From contig CAVJKX010000021.1 in assembly GCA_963650165.1 (NCBI GenBank), positions 1 through 24,803 of the forward strand: DNA of 24,803 nt, in the 5' to 3' direction. Both the position numbers and the translations under genes were made by a program. The stretch is from F23-B02 sp963650165. Its GTDB lineage: Bacteria > Bacillota > Clostridia > Oscillospirales > Oscillospiraceae. Positions within the stretch are counted from its first letter, which is position 1. Every line of letters begins with the position of its first letter. The notes under the pieces were generated by a model. It saw only the letters and a program-made list of their open reading frames with translations, had not been told where the DNA came from and did not search any database. Below are positions 1-8,977 of the stretch, one piece after another.

Positions 1-25
1 TGATTTTACTGGACTTTTCGCACCA

Positions 26-1531
26 TTACTTATCTAAACTCTTCATCGTCGGGAAAAGAATTACATCGCGGATGGAGCTTGCGCCGGTCAGGAGCATGAC
101 GCAGCGGTCGATTCCGATGCCGAGACCGCCCGTGGGAGGCATGCCGTACTCGAGTGCGTTGATGAAATCATCGTCCATCATGCCGGCCTCATCGTCGCCC
201 TTGGCGCGCATCTCGACCTGCTTGAGGAAGCGCTGCTTCTGGTCAATGGGGTCGTTGAGCTCGGAGAAGGCATTGCCCATCTCGCTGCGGCAGATAAAGA
301 GCTCGAAGCGCTCGGTCAGGCGCGGATCCTTGGGAGAGCGCTTGGCAAGCGGCGAAACATCAACGGGGTGCATGGTGATGAAGGTCGGCTGGATGAGCTT
401 ATCCTCGACGAGCTGGTCAAAGCATTCGTACAGGGCGTGACCCCAGGTCTGCTCGACCTTGTCCATATCGACGCCCGCGGCCTTTGCCGCCGCTACGGCC
501 TCCGCGTCGCCCTCTATCGCCATGAAGTCAACGCCGACGTATTTCTTGACGGCTTCGGCCATCGTCAGGCGCTCCCAGCCGGGGCTGAGGTCGATATCGC
601 AGTCCTGCCATGTGCACTTATAGGTGCCCAGTATCTTCATCGCGGCGCCCGACAGCAGGTCCTCGAACAGGTCCATCATGTCGTTAAAATCGGCGTAGGA
701 CTGGTACAGCTCAACCGTCGTGAACTCCGGGTTATGCTTCGTGTCCATGCCCTCGTTGCGGAAGATACGGCCTATCTCGTACACGCGCTCTATGCCGCCG
801 ACGATCAGACGCTTGAGGTTGAGCTCGGTCGCAATGCGCAGGAACATGTCGATATCCAGCGTATTGTGATGCGTTATGAACGGACGCGCCGTTGCGCCGC
901 CGGAGATGGTGTTAAGTACGGGGGTCTCGACCTCCATATAGCCTCTTGCGTCGAGGAAGGAGCGCACATAGCTTATGAACTTCGAGCGTATCTCGAAGTT
1001 GCGGCGGCTGTCGTCGCTCATAATGAGGTCAACGTAGCGCTGACGGTATTTCAGCTCGGTGCTGGTCATGCCGTGGAACTTTTCCGGCAGGGGGCGCAGA
1101 TTCTTCGACAGCAGCGTGACGGACTCGACATGCACCGATATCTCCTCGGTCTTGGTCTTGAACACGAAGCCGGAAACGCCGATTATATCGCCGATATCGT
1201 ACTTGCGGAAGTCGGCAAACTCCTGCTCGCTGACCGCGTCCTTGCGGATATAAAGCTGGATGGTGCCGCGGTCGTCCTTGATGTGGCAGAATATCGCCTT
1301 GCCCATGCCGCGCTTTGACATCATGCGGCCGGCGACCTTTACGGTCTTGCCGTCGAAAGCATCGAAATCAGCCTTTATCTCTGCCGAATATGCGCTTCTT
1401 ACGAAGCGGGTCTGGGTAAAGGGGTCTCGCCCCTCCTCCTGCAGAGCCTTGAGCTTATCGCGTCTTATCTGAAGCAGCTCGCTTAGCTCCTGCTCGGGCG
1501 CTGCCGTCTCATTGGTCTTATTCTCACTCAT
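26..1531 (-). CDS. lysS: Lysyl-tRNA synthetase, class II
   Basis: This cytosolic enzyme charges tRNA-Lys with lysine using ATP. The 501 residues match the usual class II LysRS length. The N-terminal anticodon-binding OB fold covers about residues 63-140. It is followed by the class II catalytic core, with motif 2 around FRNEG (257-261) and THNPEF-like context, and motif 3 GGLGIGIDR at about 468-476. The ATG start is preceded by AGAGGT. Only 10 bases separate it from the greA stop, so the two are almost certainly co-transcribed; greA-lysS adjacency is common in Clostridia. The gene ends 25 bases from the window edge, so I cannot see whether a terminator or another gene follows. Identification is very secure from the motifs. 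Confidence 0.97.
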   Translation of the reverse strand: MSENKTNETAAPEQELSELLQIRRDKLKALQEEGRDPFTQTRFVRSAYSAEIKADFDAFDGKTVKVAGRMMSKRGMGKAIFCHIKDDRGTIQLYIRKDAVSEQEFADFRKYDIGDIIGVSGFVFKTKTEEISVHVESVTLLSKNLRPLPEKFHGMTSTELKYRQRYVDLIMSDDSRRNFEIRSKFISYVRSFLDARGYMEVETPVLNTISGGATARPFITHHNTLDIDMFLRIATELNLKRLIVGGIERVYEIGRIFRNEGMDTKHNPEFTTVELYQSYADFNDMMDLFEDLLSGAAMKILGTYKCTWQDCDIDLSPGWERLTMAEAVKKYVGVDFMAIEGDAEAVAAAKAAGVDMDKVEQTWGHALYECFDQLVEDKLIQPTFITMHPVDVSPLAKRSPKDPRLTERFELFICRSEMGNAFSELNDPIDQKQRFLKQVEMRAKGDDEAGMMDDDFINALEYGMPPTGGLGIGIDRCVMLLTGASSIRDVILFPTMKSLDK

Positions 1532-1541
1532 AGCCTACCTC

Positions 1542-2030
1542 TTAATCGTTCTCTACAGAGAGTATCTCGAAATGCAGCTCGCCTGCGGGAGCGTCGACGC
1601 TGATCTTCTCGCCCGCGACGTGGCCGTACAGACCGCGGCCGAAGGGAGAATCATCGGACACGCGCCCCTCCATGGGGTTTGCCTCCTGAGAGCCTACGAT
1701 GGTGTACTCCTCCTCATAGCCGTCATCAGTGTCGCGCACCTTTACGCGGCTGCCGAGGGTGACTGCGCCCTTGCGCATGCCGGTATCGACCTTCTCGACG
1801 ATCTCGGCGTTTTCGACAAGGCTCTTGATCTCGGCAATTCTCGAATAGAGCTTGCCCTGCTCGGTTTTTGCCTCGTCGTACTCGCTGTTTTCCGAAAGGT
1901 CGCCGAAGCTGCGCGCTTCCTTGATCTGCTCGGCAACCTCCTTGGCCTTATCGGTCTCAAGGTACAGAAGTTCCTTTTTGAGCGCGTCCAGGCGCTCCTG
2001 ACTCATTTTAAATCTGCTTTCGGTAGCCAT
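1542..2030 (-). CDS. greA: Transcription elongation factor GreA
   Basis: GreA enters the RNA polymerase secondary channel and stimulates cleavage of backtracked transcripts. The 162-residue protein has the N-terminal antiparallel coiled coil (about 10-78) and the C-terminal FKBP-like domain (about 85-158). The conserved tip motif GDLSENSEY is at 43-51; D44 and E47 correspond to the acidic pair that chelates the catalytic Mg ion in E. coli GreA. ATG start with AAGGAG nine bases upstream. It lies between the S41 protease gene (47-base gap) and lysS (10-base gap) on the same strand. The acidic tip residues separate it from Gfh-type paralogues, so a true cleavage factor is likely. Confidence 0.96.
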   Translation of the reverse strand: MATESRFKMSQERLDALKKELLYLETDKAKEVAEQIKEARSFGDLSENSEYDEAKTEQGKLYSRIAEIKSLVENAEIVEKVDTGMRKGAVTLGSRVKVRDTDDGYEEEYTIVGSQEANPMEGRVSDDSPFGRGLYGHVAGEKISVDAPAGELHFEILSVEND

Positions 2031-2077
2031 TATTCAGCTCTCCTTTATGATATCCTTAATTTATTGCTTATTAATAC

Positions 2078-3244
2078 TCAGCTCAGGGCTTTTATCGCCG
2101 CGTTGAGCTGCACCTTTGTGTCCTCATCGGTGTTCTGCACCTCGATATCGGGCTTTACGCCGCCGGCCTCCGCCAGATCGACGCGGTTGGGCGTGAGATA
2201 TTTCCTGGTTGAAATGTGTATCGCGCCGCCGTTTGAAAGCTCGATCGTCACCTGGCTTCTTGCCTTGCCTGTCGTATGCGTGCCGACTATCGTCGCCCAG
2301 TCATACTCCTGCAGAGCCGCCGCGAAGAACTCGGCCGCACTGTAGCTGTTTTCGTTGACCAGAACGGCCATCTTTGCGCTCAGGCAGACCTTGTCCGAGG
2401 TCTGGACCGTTTCCTTGCCGGCCTTATCGACGCTCACGAACAGATCACCGTCCGGCAGAAGATAGTCCAGCAGCGACACAAGCTCGCTCACAAGGCCGCC
2501 TGGGTTATCGCGCACGTCGAATATAAACGACTTCGCGCCCTCTGCCGTGAGCTTTTCAATGGCGCCTATCGTCCCGTCGCTGCTTCCGGCTTCAAAGTTT
2601 GTTATCTTGATATAGCCTATATTGTTATCGAGCATCTTCGAGGATACGGGGTTTTTATATATGACCTCGCAGGATATGGTCACGCTCGACTCGTTTCCCT
2701 TTTCGTCCGCGATGACCATGGGGAAATTCTTGTTGAGCTTTGAGCGGATAAGCTCCTGAAGCTCCGCCGTAGTCATGCCGTCGGTCGACTGTCCGTCAAC
2801 GGAAACTATCGTCTGGCCGACGTTGAGTCCCGCCGTTGCCGCCGGAGTCCCGTCCTCGACGGCAAATATCTCGAACTTGCCCTTGTCGTTGAGCTTCACG
2901 CTTACGCCGATGCCGGCATATTCGTTTGCCGAGGACAGCTTATAGGCCGCATACTCCTCGGGGCTCATGTAATAGCTCCACTTATCGTCGATGCTGCGCA
3001 CCATGGCCGAGGCCGCCGCGTTATACAGCGTATCCTCGTTTACATCGCCGATGTAGTTTTCGTTGATTATCTTTTCAAGCTCGACATAGGCCTTGGCATC
3101 CTTGAGATACTGCTGCGCCGAGAAGCCGCCGGTCGTTATGAGGTAGGTCACGGCGGCGGTGATTATCATGACCGTGAGAGCCACTATTATAAGGTGGACG
3201 AGCTTAAATTTTCTGCCGAATTCCGGCCGTGAACGTTTTTCCAT
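2078..3244 (-). CDS. S41 family C-terminal processing protease with PDZ domain
   Basis: This is a membrane-anchored serine protease of the CtpA/CtpB type, acting outside the membrane and recognising substrate C-termini through its PDZ domain. Numbering from the ATG at 3244, a signal anchor covers about residues 16-37, a PDZ domain about 108-180 and the S41 catalytic domain about 205-370. The Ser/Lys dyad appears as S302 in SYSAAE and K327 in THTTGK, with the expected Gln a few residues later. The frame can be extended one codon to a TTG at 3247, but AAGGAG sits seven bases before the ATG, so I prefer the ATG. In Clostridia S41 proteases commonly sit beside ftsEX and an M23 hydrolase; substrates here are unknown. 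Confidence 0.93.
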   Translation of the reverse strand: MEKRSRPEFGRKFKLVHLIIVALTVMIITAAVTYLITTGGFSAQQYLKDAKAYVELEKIINENYIGDVNEDTLYNAAASAMVRSIDDKWSYYMSPEEYAAYKLSSANEYAGIGVSVKLNDKGKFEIFAVEDGTPAATAGLNVGQTIVSVDGQSTDGMTTAELQELIRSKLNKNFPMVIADEKGNESSVTISCEVIYKNPVSSKMLDNNIGYIKITNFEAGSSDGTIGAIEKLTAEGAKSFIFDVRDNPGGLVSELVSLLDYLLPDGDLFVSVDKAGKETVQTSDKVCLSAKMAVLVNENSYSAAEFFAAALQEYDWATIVGTHTTGKARSQVTIELSNGGAIHISTRKYLTPNRVDLAEAGGVKPDIEVQNTDEDTKVQLNAAIKALS

Positions 3245-3284
3245 CAAGTCTCTCCTTATGCCAAAACGGGGTGTTAACAGTGCG

Positions 3285-3316
3285 TTTGACTGGCAGCCGT
3301 CAGGCCGCCAGTCAAA
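3285..3316. repeat. Perfect 10-bp inverted repeat between orf53 and the S41 gene
   Basis: TTTGACTGGC at 3285-3294 is mirrored by GCCAGTCAAA at 3307-3316 around a 12-base GC-rich loop. It lies six bases downstream of the 53-codon gene stop and about 40 bases before the protease start. There is no T-run on either side, so it is not a normal intrinsic terminator. It could be an mRNA processing or stability hairpin, or the scar of a deletion. Confidence 0.75.
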
Positions 3317-3321
3317 TTACT

Positions 3322-3483
3322 TCAGTTACAGTTTTCAGCAAGGCTCTGCACGGCGGCAGGCTCCTCCGAAAAGGTCTGCCCTGCTCCGTCGGCTCTTACG
3401 GGGATCACCGTGATAACAATGCTGAGTATCATGGTTATCACCAGGAGCATTGCCAGTATCGATACAACTAATCTTCTGTTCAT
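3322..3483 (-). CDS. Small single-pass membrane/secreted protein, 53 aa, downstream of ftsX
   Basis: I do not recognise this protein. The frame is open from 3546, but the likely start is the ATG at 3483: GAGGAA overlapping the ftsX stop codon provides a ribosome site about five bases upstream. The protein begins MNRR, has a strong hydrophobic stretch at about residues 5-27, then VRADG, which resembles a signal-peptidase site, and a 22-residue polar tail ending in NCN. It reads like the signal sequence of a larger exported protein that stops abruptly. Its tight spacing after ftsX implies translation in the same operon. In related Clostridia, from general knowledge, this slot holds an M23 murein hydrolase, so it may be a remnant of one or an independent small FtsX partner. 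Confidence 0.6.
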   Translation of the reverse strand: MNRRLVVSILAMLLVITMILSIVITVIPVRADGAGQTFSEEPAAVQSLAENCN

Positions 3484-3493
3484 ATTCCGTTCC

Positions 3494-4381
3494 TCACACC
3501 TTGAGGTAGTTTCTGATGGCGATAACGCCGCCGACTGCGCCGACAAGAACGCCGACCGCCATGAACGCTATGAGCACAACAGTCCATACGCTTGAAAACG
3601 GCACAATGTTAATGAAGGAAATGCTGAGGCTAGACGCAACCTTTGCCTCCAGCGCCTTATACAGTCCCCACTGGGCGAGGAACGCAAGGCCGCCGCCGAC
3701 AATGCCGAGAACCAGGCCCTCCACGACGAAGGGGCAGCGAATAAAGCTGTTTGACGCGCCGACCATCTTCATGATGGCTATCTCCTCGCGCCGGCCGTAG
3801 GTCGCAAGCTTTATGGTGTTGCTCATGATAAACAGCGACACGAAGCCGAGGATTGCAATAAGAACGAGCGAAACGACGCTTATGACATTGCGCACGGCGA
3901 TGAACTTATCGGCATACTCCGTGGGTGCGTTCACCTTCACGATGCCGTCAACGCCCTCGATAGCGGCCTTGGTCGAATCCATCTGGCTGAGATCGACAAG
4001 CTGGATAACGAAGCGGTGACGGAACACCTCGTCATTGAGGCCGTCCGTGTAGCTGCTGTCGTACTTATCAAGGAAGTTCTGCCTTGCCTCGCTGCGGCTT
4101 ATAAAGCTGACGCTGGCGACATTATCGAGCGCCTCGAGCTTTGTCTGTATCTGAGCGGTGGCCTCCTGCGCCGTCATATCCTCGTCGACATAGGCAAGGA
4201 TCTGATTCTGATTGCCGATATCCTCGACGATCTGATTGACGTTTACGTCAAGAAGCGTAAAGCTGCCCATTATGATAAGGCAGGCGATTATTATCGTTAC
4301 AGAGGCAAAGGACATAAAGCCGTGGGTAAAGATATTGCGGAAGCCCTCGCCTATAAGATATCCGTATCTATTCAACTTCAT
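3494..4381 (-). CDS. ftsX: Cell-division ABC transporter permease FtsX
   Basis: FtsX is the membrane subunit of the FtsEX complex, which couples ATP hydrolysis in the cytosol to activation of peptidoglycan hydrolases outside. The 295 residues show the four-helix FtsX topology: TM1 about 24-44, a large extracellular domain about 45-163, then TM2 about 166-189, TM3 about 217-239 and TM4 about 265-289. The cytoplasmic loop GRREEIAIMKMVGAS (196-210) is the family hallmark that contacts FtsE. Its start overlaps the end of ftsE by 14 bases, so translation is coupled. The expected partner hydrolase is not encoded next to it here. Confidence 0.96.
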   Translation of the reverse strand: MKLNRYGYLIGEGFRNIFTHGFMSFASVTIIIACLIIMGSFTLLDVNVNQIVEDIGNQNQILAYVDEDMTAQEATAQIQTKLEALDNVASVSFISRSEARQNFLDKYDSSYTDGLNDEVFRHRFVIQLVDLSQMDSTKAAIEGVDGIVKVNAPTEYADKFIAVRNVISVVSLVLIAILGFVSLFIMSNTIKLATYGRREEIAIMKMVGASNSFIRCPFVVEGLVLGIVGGGLAFLAQWGLYKALEAKVASSLSISFINIVPFSSVWTVVLIAFMAVGVLVGAVGGVIAIRNYLKV

Positions 4382-5060
4382 AGCTGTAGTACCCGTCCAT
4401 TCCGTCGCTGATCAGGTGGCCGCCGTCGATGGCGATGACGCGCTTGGAGAACGCGTTGACCAGCTCCTTTTCGTGAGTTACCACGAGGATCGTGGTGCCC
4501 ATTTCGTTTATCTTCTCAAGCAGGAGCATAAGCTCAAGGCTGCGCACGGGGTCAAGGTTGCCCGTGGGCTCGTCGGCGATTATCATGGTCGGGTTATTGA
4601 CCAGAGCGCGCGCTATCGCAACACGCTGCTGCTCGCCGCCGGAAAGCTCCGCCGGGAGGCGCTTTTCGCGTCCGTCAAGTCCGACAAGCTCCAGAACGCG
4701 GGGCACGCGGTCCTTTATCGACTTGTTTGAAGCGCCGACGACGTGCATTGCAAATGCGACGTTATCGTACACCGTCATCTTATCGATAAGTCTGAAGTCC
4801 TGAAAGATGACGCCGAGCGTCCTTCGCATCTGCGGCATTTTGCGGCGCTTGAGCTTGTTCATATTAAAGCCGTTTACGACGACCTCGCCCTCGGACGCCA
4901 TGATCTCGCCCGTCAGAAGCTTTATGATCGTCGTCTTGCCGGAGCCGGACGGCCCGACAAGGAAGGCAAACTCGCCCTCGTTAATCGTGAGGCTGAAATT
5001 GTCCAGCGCGGCAACATCACTGTTGTCGTAGACCATCGTTACATTGTTCATCTGAACCAT
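4368..5060 (-). CDS. ftsE: Cell-division ABC transporter ATP-binding protein FtsE
   Basis: FtsE is the cytosolic ATPase of FtsEX. The 230-residue length is standard. Walker A GPSGSGKTT is at 36-44, the Q-loop at about 87 (FQDFR), the signature LSGGEQQR at 139-146, Walker B MIIADE at 159-164, and the H-loop in VVTHEKE. AGGAGG lies ten bases upstream of the chosen ATG. It overlaps ftsX and follows the PucR-type regulator after 46 bases. The short, single-domain form together with an FtsX partner rules out LolD- or MacB-type ATPases. Confidence 0.96.
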   Translation of the reverse strand: MVQMNNVTMVYDNSDVAALDNFSLTINEGEFAFLVGPSGSGKTTIIKLLTGEIMASEGEVVVNGFNMNKLKRRKMPQMRRTLGVIFQDFRLIDKMTVYDNVAFAMHVVGASNKSIKDRVPRVLELVGLDGREKRLPAELSGGEQQRVAIARALVNNPTMIIADEPTGNLDPVRSLELMLLLEKINEMGTTILVVTHEKELVNAFSKRVIAIDGGHLISDGMDGYYSYEVE

Positions 5061-5106
5061 GTGTCATTTTCCTCCTGAGGATGTCTGGGGTGCTCCCCTG
5101 TGGATT

Positions 5107-6198
5107 TCAGCGGCTGCTGCTGTTGACCGAGTCAAGATACTGCTTGACCATCATTGCGACCTTGAACACGATCGCATGGTCAAACTCCCGCAGGTCAAGC
5201 CCCGTGATCTTCTTGATCTTTTCGAGGCGGTAGACGAGCGTGTTGCGGTGGACATACAGCTTGCGGCTCGTTTCCGAGACGTTGAGGTTATTCTCGAAAA
5301 ATTTATTTATTGTCTCGAGCGTATCCTCGTCGAGCGTTTCAAGCGGATTTTTCTTGAACACCTCATTGAGGAACATCTCGCACAGCGTGGTGGGAAGCTG
5401 ATATATTATTCGGCCGATGCCAAGGTTTTCATAGCTTATTATATTCTTTTCCGAGTCGAATACACGGCCGACGTCAATGGCTATCTGTGCTTCCTTATAG
5501 CGGTCGGCAAGCTCCCGCAGGTGGCGCGCCGTCGTGCCGATGCCGATATTGCACTTTATCTGAAGCTCGCTGCGCAGAACGGTCTCGATGCTTTCGGCAA
5601 TGGCCTTGACCTCGGCACTGTTCTCGCCGCCGGGGAGTTCCTTAATAACAACGATGTCGCTTTCGTTTATGCTGATGACGAAATCATGCTGCTTATCGGG
5701 GAAAAGCGTCTGGAGCACCTCGACGCAGGCAACGTCTGTGCGTTCCACCTGGCGCACGAGCATGAGTGCGCGCGGAACATCTGGTGCAAAGTGCAGCTCC
5801 TTGGTCCTCACATAAACATCGCCGGGGAGGATATTGTCGGAAATGATGTTCTTGAGGAAGGCCGCCTTGTTGTATTTCTCCTCATAGTTAAGCTTTGCCT
5901 CGTTGAAGGCGACGGCTGCCATCATGCACGTCATGCGCGCCATATCGTCGCAGCCCTCGACAAAAACGGCATAGTCAAACTTGCTGCTGTTGCTGAGCAC
6001 CTTATATGTGCGCACGCCGCTGACATACACGGGCTCGGAGAAATCATAATTCATGCCGGAAAAATCATCGAGCCTCGATCCAATCATCGGAAGCTCGCTG
6101 CATGTAATAACGAAGCCCTGATCGTCTATGATGCCTATGCACCTGTCGGTGGCCTCTTTTATCTGCATTATCACGCTCTGAAAAATTCTGCTGGACAT
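5107..6198 (-). CDS. PucR/CdaR-type transcriptional regulator
   Basis: A 363-residue putative DNA-binding regulator. The N-terminal ~110 residues form an unassigned sensory region; residues about 140-265 look like the GGDEF-like middle domain of the CdaR/PucR group. The C-terminal helix-turn-helix at about 294-352 contains VSETSRKLYVHRNTLVYRLEKI, split here as VSETSRKL and YVHRNTLVYRLEKI, the characteristic PucR C-terminal HTH. ATG with GGGGAGGT about nine bases upstream. It is the first gene of the run into ftsE-ftsX and the S41 protease, suggesting local control of this operon. The ligand cannot be deduced; sugar-diacid or purine control, as in named relatives, should not be assumed. Confidence 0.88.
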   Translation of the reverse strand: MSSRIFQSVIMQIKEATDRCIGIIDDQGFVITCSELPMIGSRLDDFSGMNYDFSEPVYVSGVRTYKVLSNSSKFDYAVFVEGCDDMARMTCMMAAVAFNEAKLNYEEKYNKAAFLKNIISDNILPGDVYVRTKELHFAPDVPRALMLVRQVERTDVACVEVLQTLFPDKQHDFVISINESDIVVIKELPGGENSAEVKAIAESIETVLRSELQIKCNIGIGTTARHLRELADRYKEAQIAIDVGRVFDSEKNIISYENLGIGRIIYQLPTTLCEMFLNEVFKKNPLETLDEDTLETINKFFENNLNVSETSRKLYVHRNTLVYRLEKIKKITGLDLREFDHAIVFKVAMMVKQYLDSVNSSSR

Positions 6199-6263
6199 CG
6201 TCTTTTTACCTCCCCTGAAGCTTATGGGTATTTTAACGATAGATAATATTCAACACTTTCTAC

Positions 6264-6292
6264 ATGATAATACTTTTTTGTGCGTTTTTCAA
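6264..6292 (-). promoter_or_regulatory. Candidate sigma-70-type promoter for the regulator-ftsEX operon
   Basis: Reading the minus strand, TTGAAA (plus 6287-6292) and TATCAT (plus 6264-6269) are separated by 17 bases, about 65 bases upstream of the regulator start. The flanking 6199-6377 gap is AT-rich and carries no gene; I see no clear terminator for the upstream pseudouridine synthase gene in it, so read-through is possible. Confidence 0.6.
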
Positions 6293-6377
6293 TAGAAAAC
6301 CGCATTGTTTTTGTGAATAATCCAAAAAAACTGATAATTGTATTGCTAAAAGCACCAAATATGACCTTGAATTTTTG

Positions 6378-7091
6378 TTATTTTTTCTTAATCACACTGC
6401 ACAATTCATTTTTGGTCAGCTGCCGAAATTCGCCCGGAAGCAGGCTGTCATCGAGCTTCAGACCGCCTATCGACAGACGTTTGAGGGTCTCTACGGGCTT
6501 TCCGCGCGAGGCGAGCATGCGCTTTACCTGATGGTATTTTCCCTCCATAACATGCACAAGGCAGCTGCCGTCCGGCAGCTTTTCAAGCTCTGCGGGAAGG
6601 CACTGCGTCCCGTCACCGAGCACTATTCCCTGCCGGAACGCCTCTATATCGGCGGCGTCTACCGGCTGCGCCGTATGGGCATGATAGGTCTTTACGATCT
6701 CGGACTTCGGCGAAATGACCCTGTGGGCAAACTCGCCGTCGTTTGTTATTATGAGAAGCCCCGTCGTGTCCTTATCCAGTCTGCCGACGGGAAACAGGTT
6801 TTTCTTTTTAAGCTCCGGCGGGAAAAGGTCAATGACCGTTTTCTGCTTTTTATCGTCCGTTGCCGACAGAAGCCCCGCCGGCTTATTGAGCATGTAGTAG
6901 CAGAATTTTTCATAGCTCACAGGCTTGCCGTCAAGCTCGATGTGCGCCGTATCGCTGTCCACCTTCTGCTCCGGCGACGTGGCGGGCAGGCCGTCAACGC
7001 TGACCGATCCGTTTTTAATTATCTGGCGCAGCCGGCTCCGTGAAAGTGCGGTGCACTCCGAAAGCAGCCTGTCCAGTCGCATAAGCGGCAT
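6378..7091 (-). CDS. RsuA/RluB-family rRNA pseudouridine synthase
   Basis: The enzyme isomerises a specific uridine in rRNA to pseudouridine. The 237 residues comprise an N-terminal S4 RNA-binding domain (about 4-50, MRLDRLLSE start) and a catalytic domain with the signature GRLDKDTTGLL at 103-113, where D106 is the expected nucleophile. The protein ends in a lysine run. ATG at 7091 is preceded by AGGGTG; the next ATG, nine bases in, has no ribosome site. The short 16S-type architecture is closer to RsuA than to the longer RluB, but the target uridine cannot be assigned. It is divergent from the DUF4830 gene. Confidence 0.93.
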   Translation of the reverse strand: MPLMRLDRLLSECTALSRSRLRQIIKNGSVSVDGLPATSPEQKVDSDTAHIELDGKPVSYEKFCYYMLNKPAGLLSATDDKKQKTVIDLFPPELKKKNLFPVGRLDKDTTGLLIITNDGEFAHRVISPKSEIVKTYHAHTAQPVDAADIEAFRQGIVLGDGTQCLPAELEKLPDGSCLVHVMEGKYHQVKRMLASRGKPVETLKRLSIGGLKLDDSLLPGEFRQLTKNELCSVIKKK

Positions 7092-7116
7092 ATGAGCACC
7101 CTGTTTCGCATAGTAT

Positions 7117-7145
7117 TTGAGGGAAAAAACTTTTGTTATTATAAC
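7117..7145 (+). promoter_or_regulatory. Candidate promoter for the DUF4830 gene
   Basis: TTGAGG (7117-7122) and TATAAC (7140-7145) are separated by exactly 17 bases, about 38 bases before the ATG at 7184. The box shares four bases with the opposing TATAAT, so polymerase cannot occupy both at once. Confidence 0.6.
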
Positions 7146-7166
7146 ACAAAGTATTTATTTTTTGAA
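7138..7166 (-). promoter_or_regulatory. Candidate promoter for the pseudouridine synthase gene
   Basis: On the minus strand a consensus TATAAT (plus 7138-7143) lies 17 bases downstream of TTCAAA (plus 7161-7166), a 4-of-6 match to the -35 box, and about 46 bases upstream of the start codon. Its -10 box overlaps the -10 box of the plus-strand promoter. Confidence 0.55.
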
Positions 7167-7183
7167 TAGGAAATAGCCGATAT

Positions 7184-7645
7184 ATGAATATGTTTACGAA
7201 AAGTTTAAAGCTGACAAAAAAGCGCGCGGCGGCGGCTCTGCTGCTGCTGGGCGTGTGCCTTGCCGCCGCGGTCATACTGTGCTCATCGCCGCGCAGTCTG
7301 CTCAGTCCCGGAGACATGCTCGATGCGTCGCAGCTCAAGGGGCGCGTAAAATACCTTGCCTCCTACGGCTGGGAGGTCGATCCCGGCTCGGAAACGGAGC
7401 AAAGCGTGCTGCTCCCGAAAAGCTTTGAAGGCGCAGTGCGCGAATATGCCGATATGCAGACCGGGCAGGGCTACGACTTCGTCTCCTACGCGGGGCTTGA
7501 GTGCAGGCAGTTTACATACACGGTAACGAACTACGAGGGCTCCGGCGGAACGGTCTGCGCGGTGCTGTTTGTAAAGGGCACGCGCGTTATCGGCGGCGAC
7601 ATTCATTCGTCAGAGCTCAGCGGCTTCATGCACGGCATAAGATAA
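7184..7645 (+). CDS. DUF4830 domain-containing membrane-anchored protein
   Basis: A 153-residue protein of unknown function. The N-terminus is basic (KSLKLTKKR) and is followed by a hydrophobic segment at about 18-34, consistent with a signal anchor; a Cys at about 33 could suggest a lipoprotein, but no clean lipobox is visible. The remainder matches what I know of DUF4830: YLASYGWEVDP, a YADMQTGQGYDFVSYAGLE core, a YTVTNYEG segment and the closing GGDIHSSELSGFMHG. The domain is found mostly in gut Clostridia. The start is the first ATG with a weak AGGA some 12 bases upstream; an ATG six bases later is an alternative. It is a single-gene unit between a divergent promoter and a terminator. Confidence 0.82.
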   Translation: MNMFTKSLKLTKKRAAAALLLLGVCLAAAVILCSSPRSLLSPGDMLDASQLKGRVKYLASYGWEVDPGSETEQSVLLPKSFEGAVREYADMQTGQGYDFVSYAGLECRQFTYTVTNYEGSGGTVCAVLFVKGTRVIGGDIHSSELSGFMHGIR

Positions 7646-7648
7646 AAA

Positions 7649-7680
7649 ATACACCTTGAAGCATAAGCCTCAAGGTGTAT
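7649..7680. terminator. Bidirectional intrinsic terminator between DUF4830 gene and tuf
   Basis: ATACACCTTGA (7649-7659) pairs perfectly with TCAAGGTGTAT (7670-7680) around a 10-base loop. On the minus strand the stem is followed at once by a T-run (seven T's), so it should efficiently end the str operon after tuf. On the plus strand it begins four bases after the DUF4830 stop and is followed by ATTATTATG, a weaker tract. Confidence 0.9.
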
Positions 7681-7716
7681 ATTATTATGAACTTTCAGTT
7701 CAGCGGGTTTTCGGAA

Positions 7717-8919
<1,203 letters not shown>

Positions 8920-8977
8920 AATAATAACCTCCGTGAAATTAATTACATTTTTTGTTAAACTACTTGCTTATATGGTA

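Noticed and set aside
3410..3595. Short plus-strand frames around the ftsX-orf53 junction
   Set aside because: No ribosome sites and no plausible composition; they are opposite better-supported minus-strand genes.
5059..6246. Plus-strand frame of 395 codons opposite the PucR-type regulator
   Set aside because: The minus frame has a clear PucR helix-turn-helix and ribosome site; the plus frame is a shadow.
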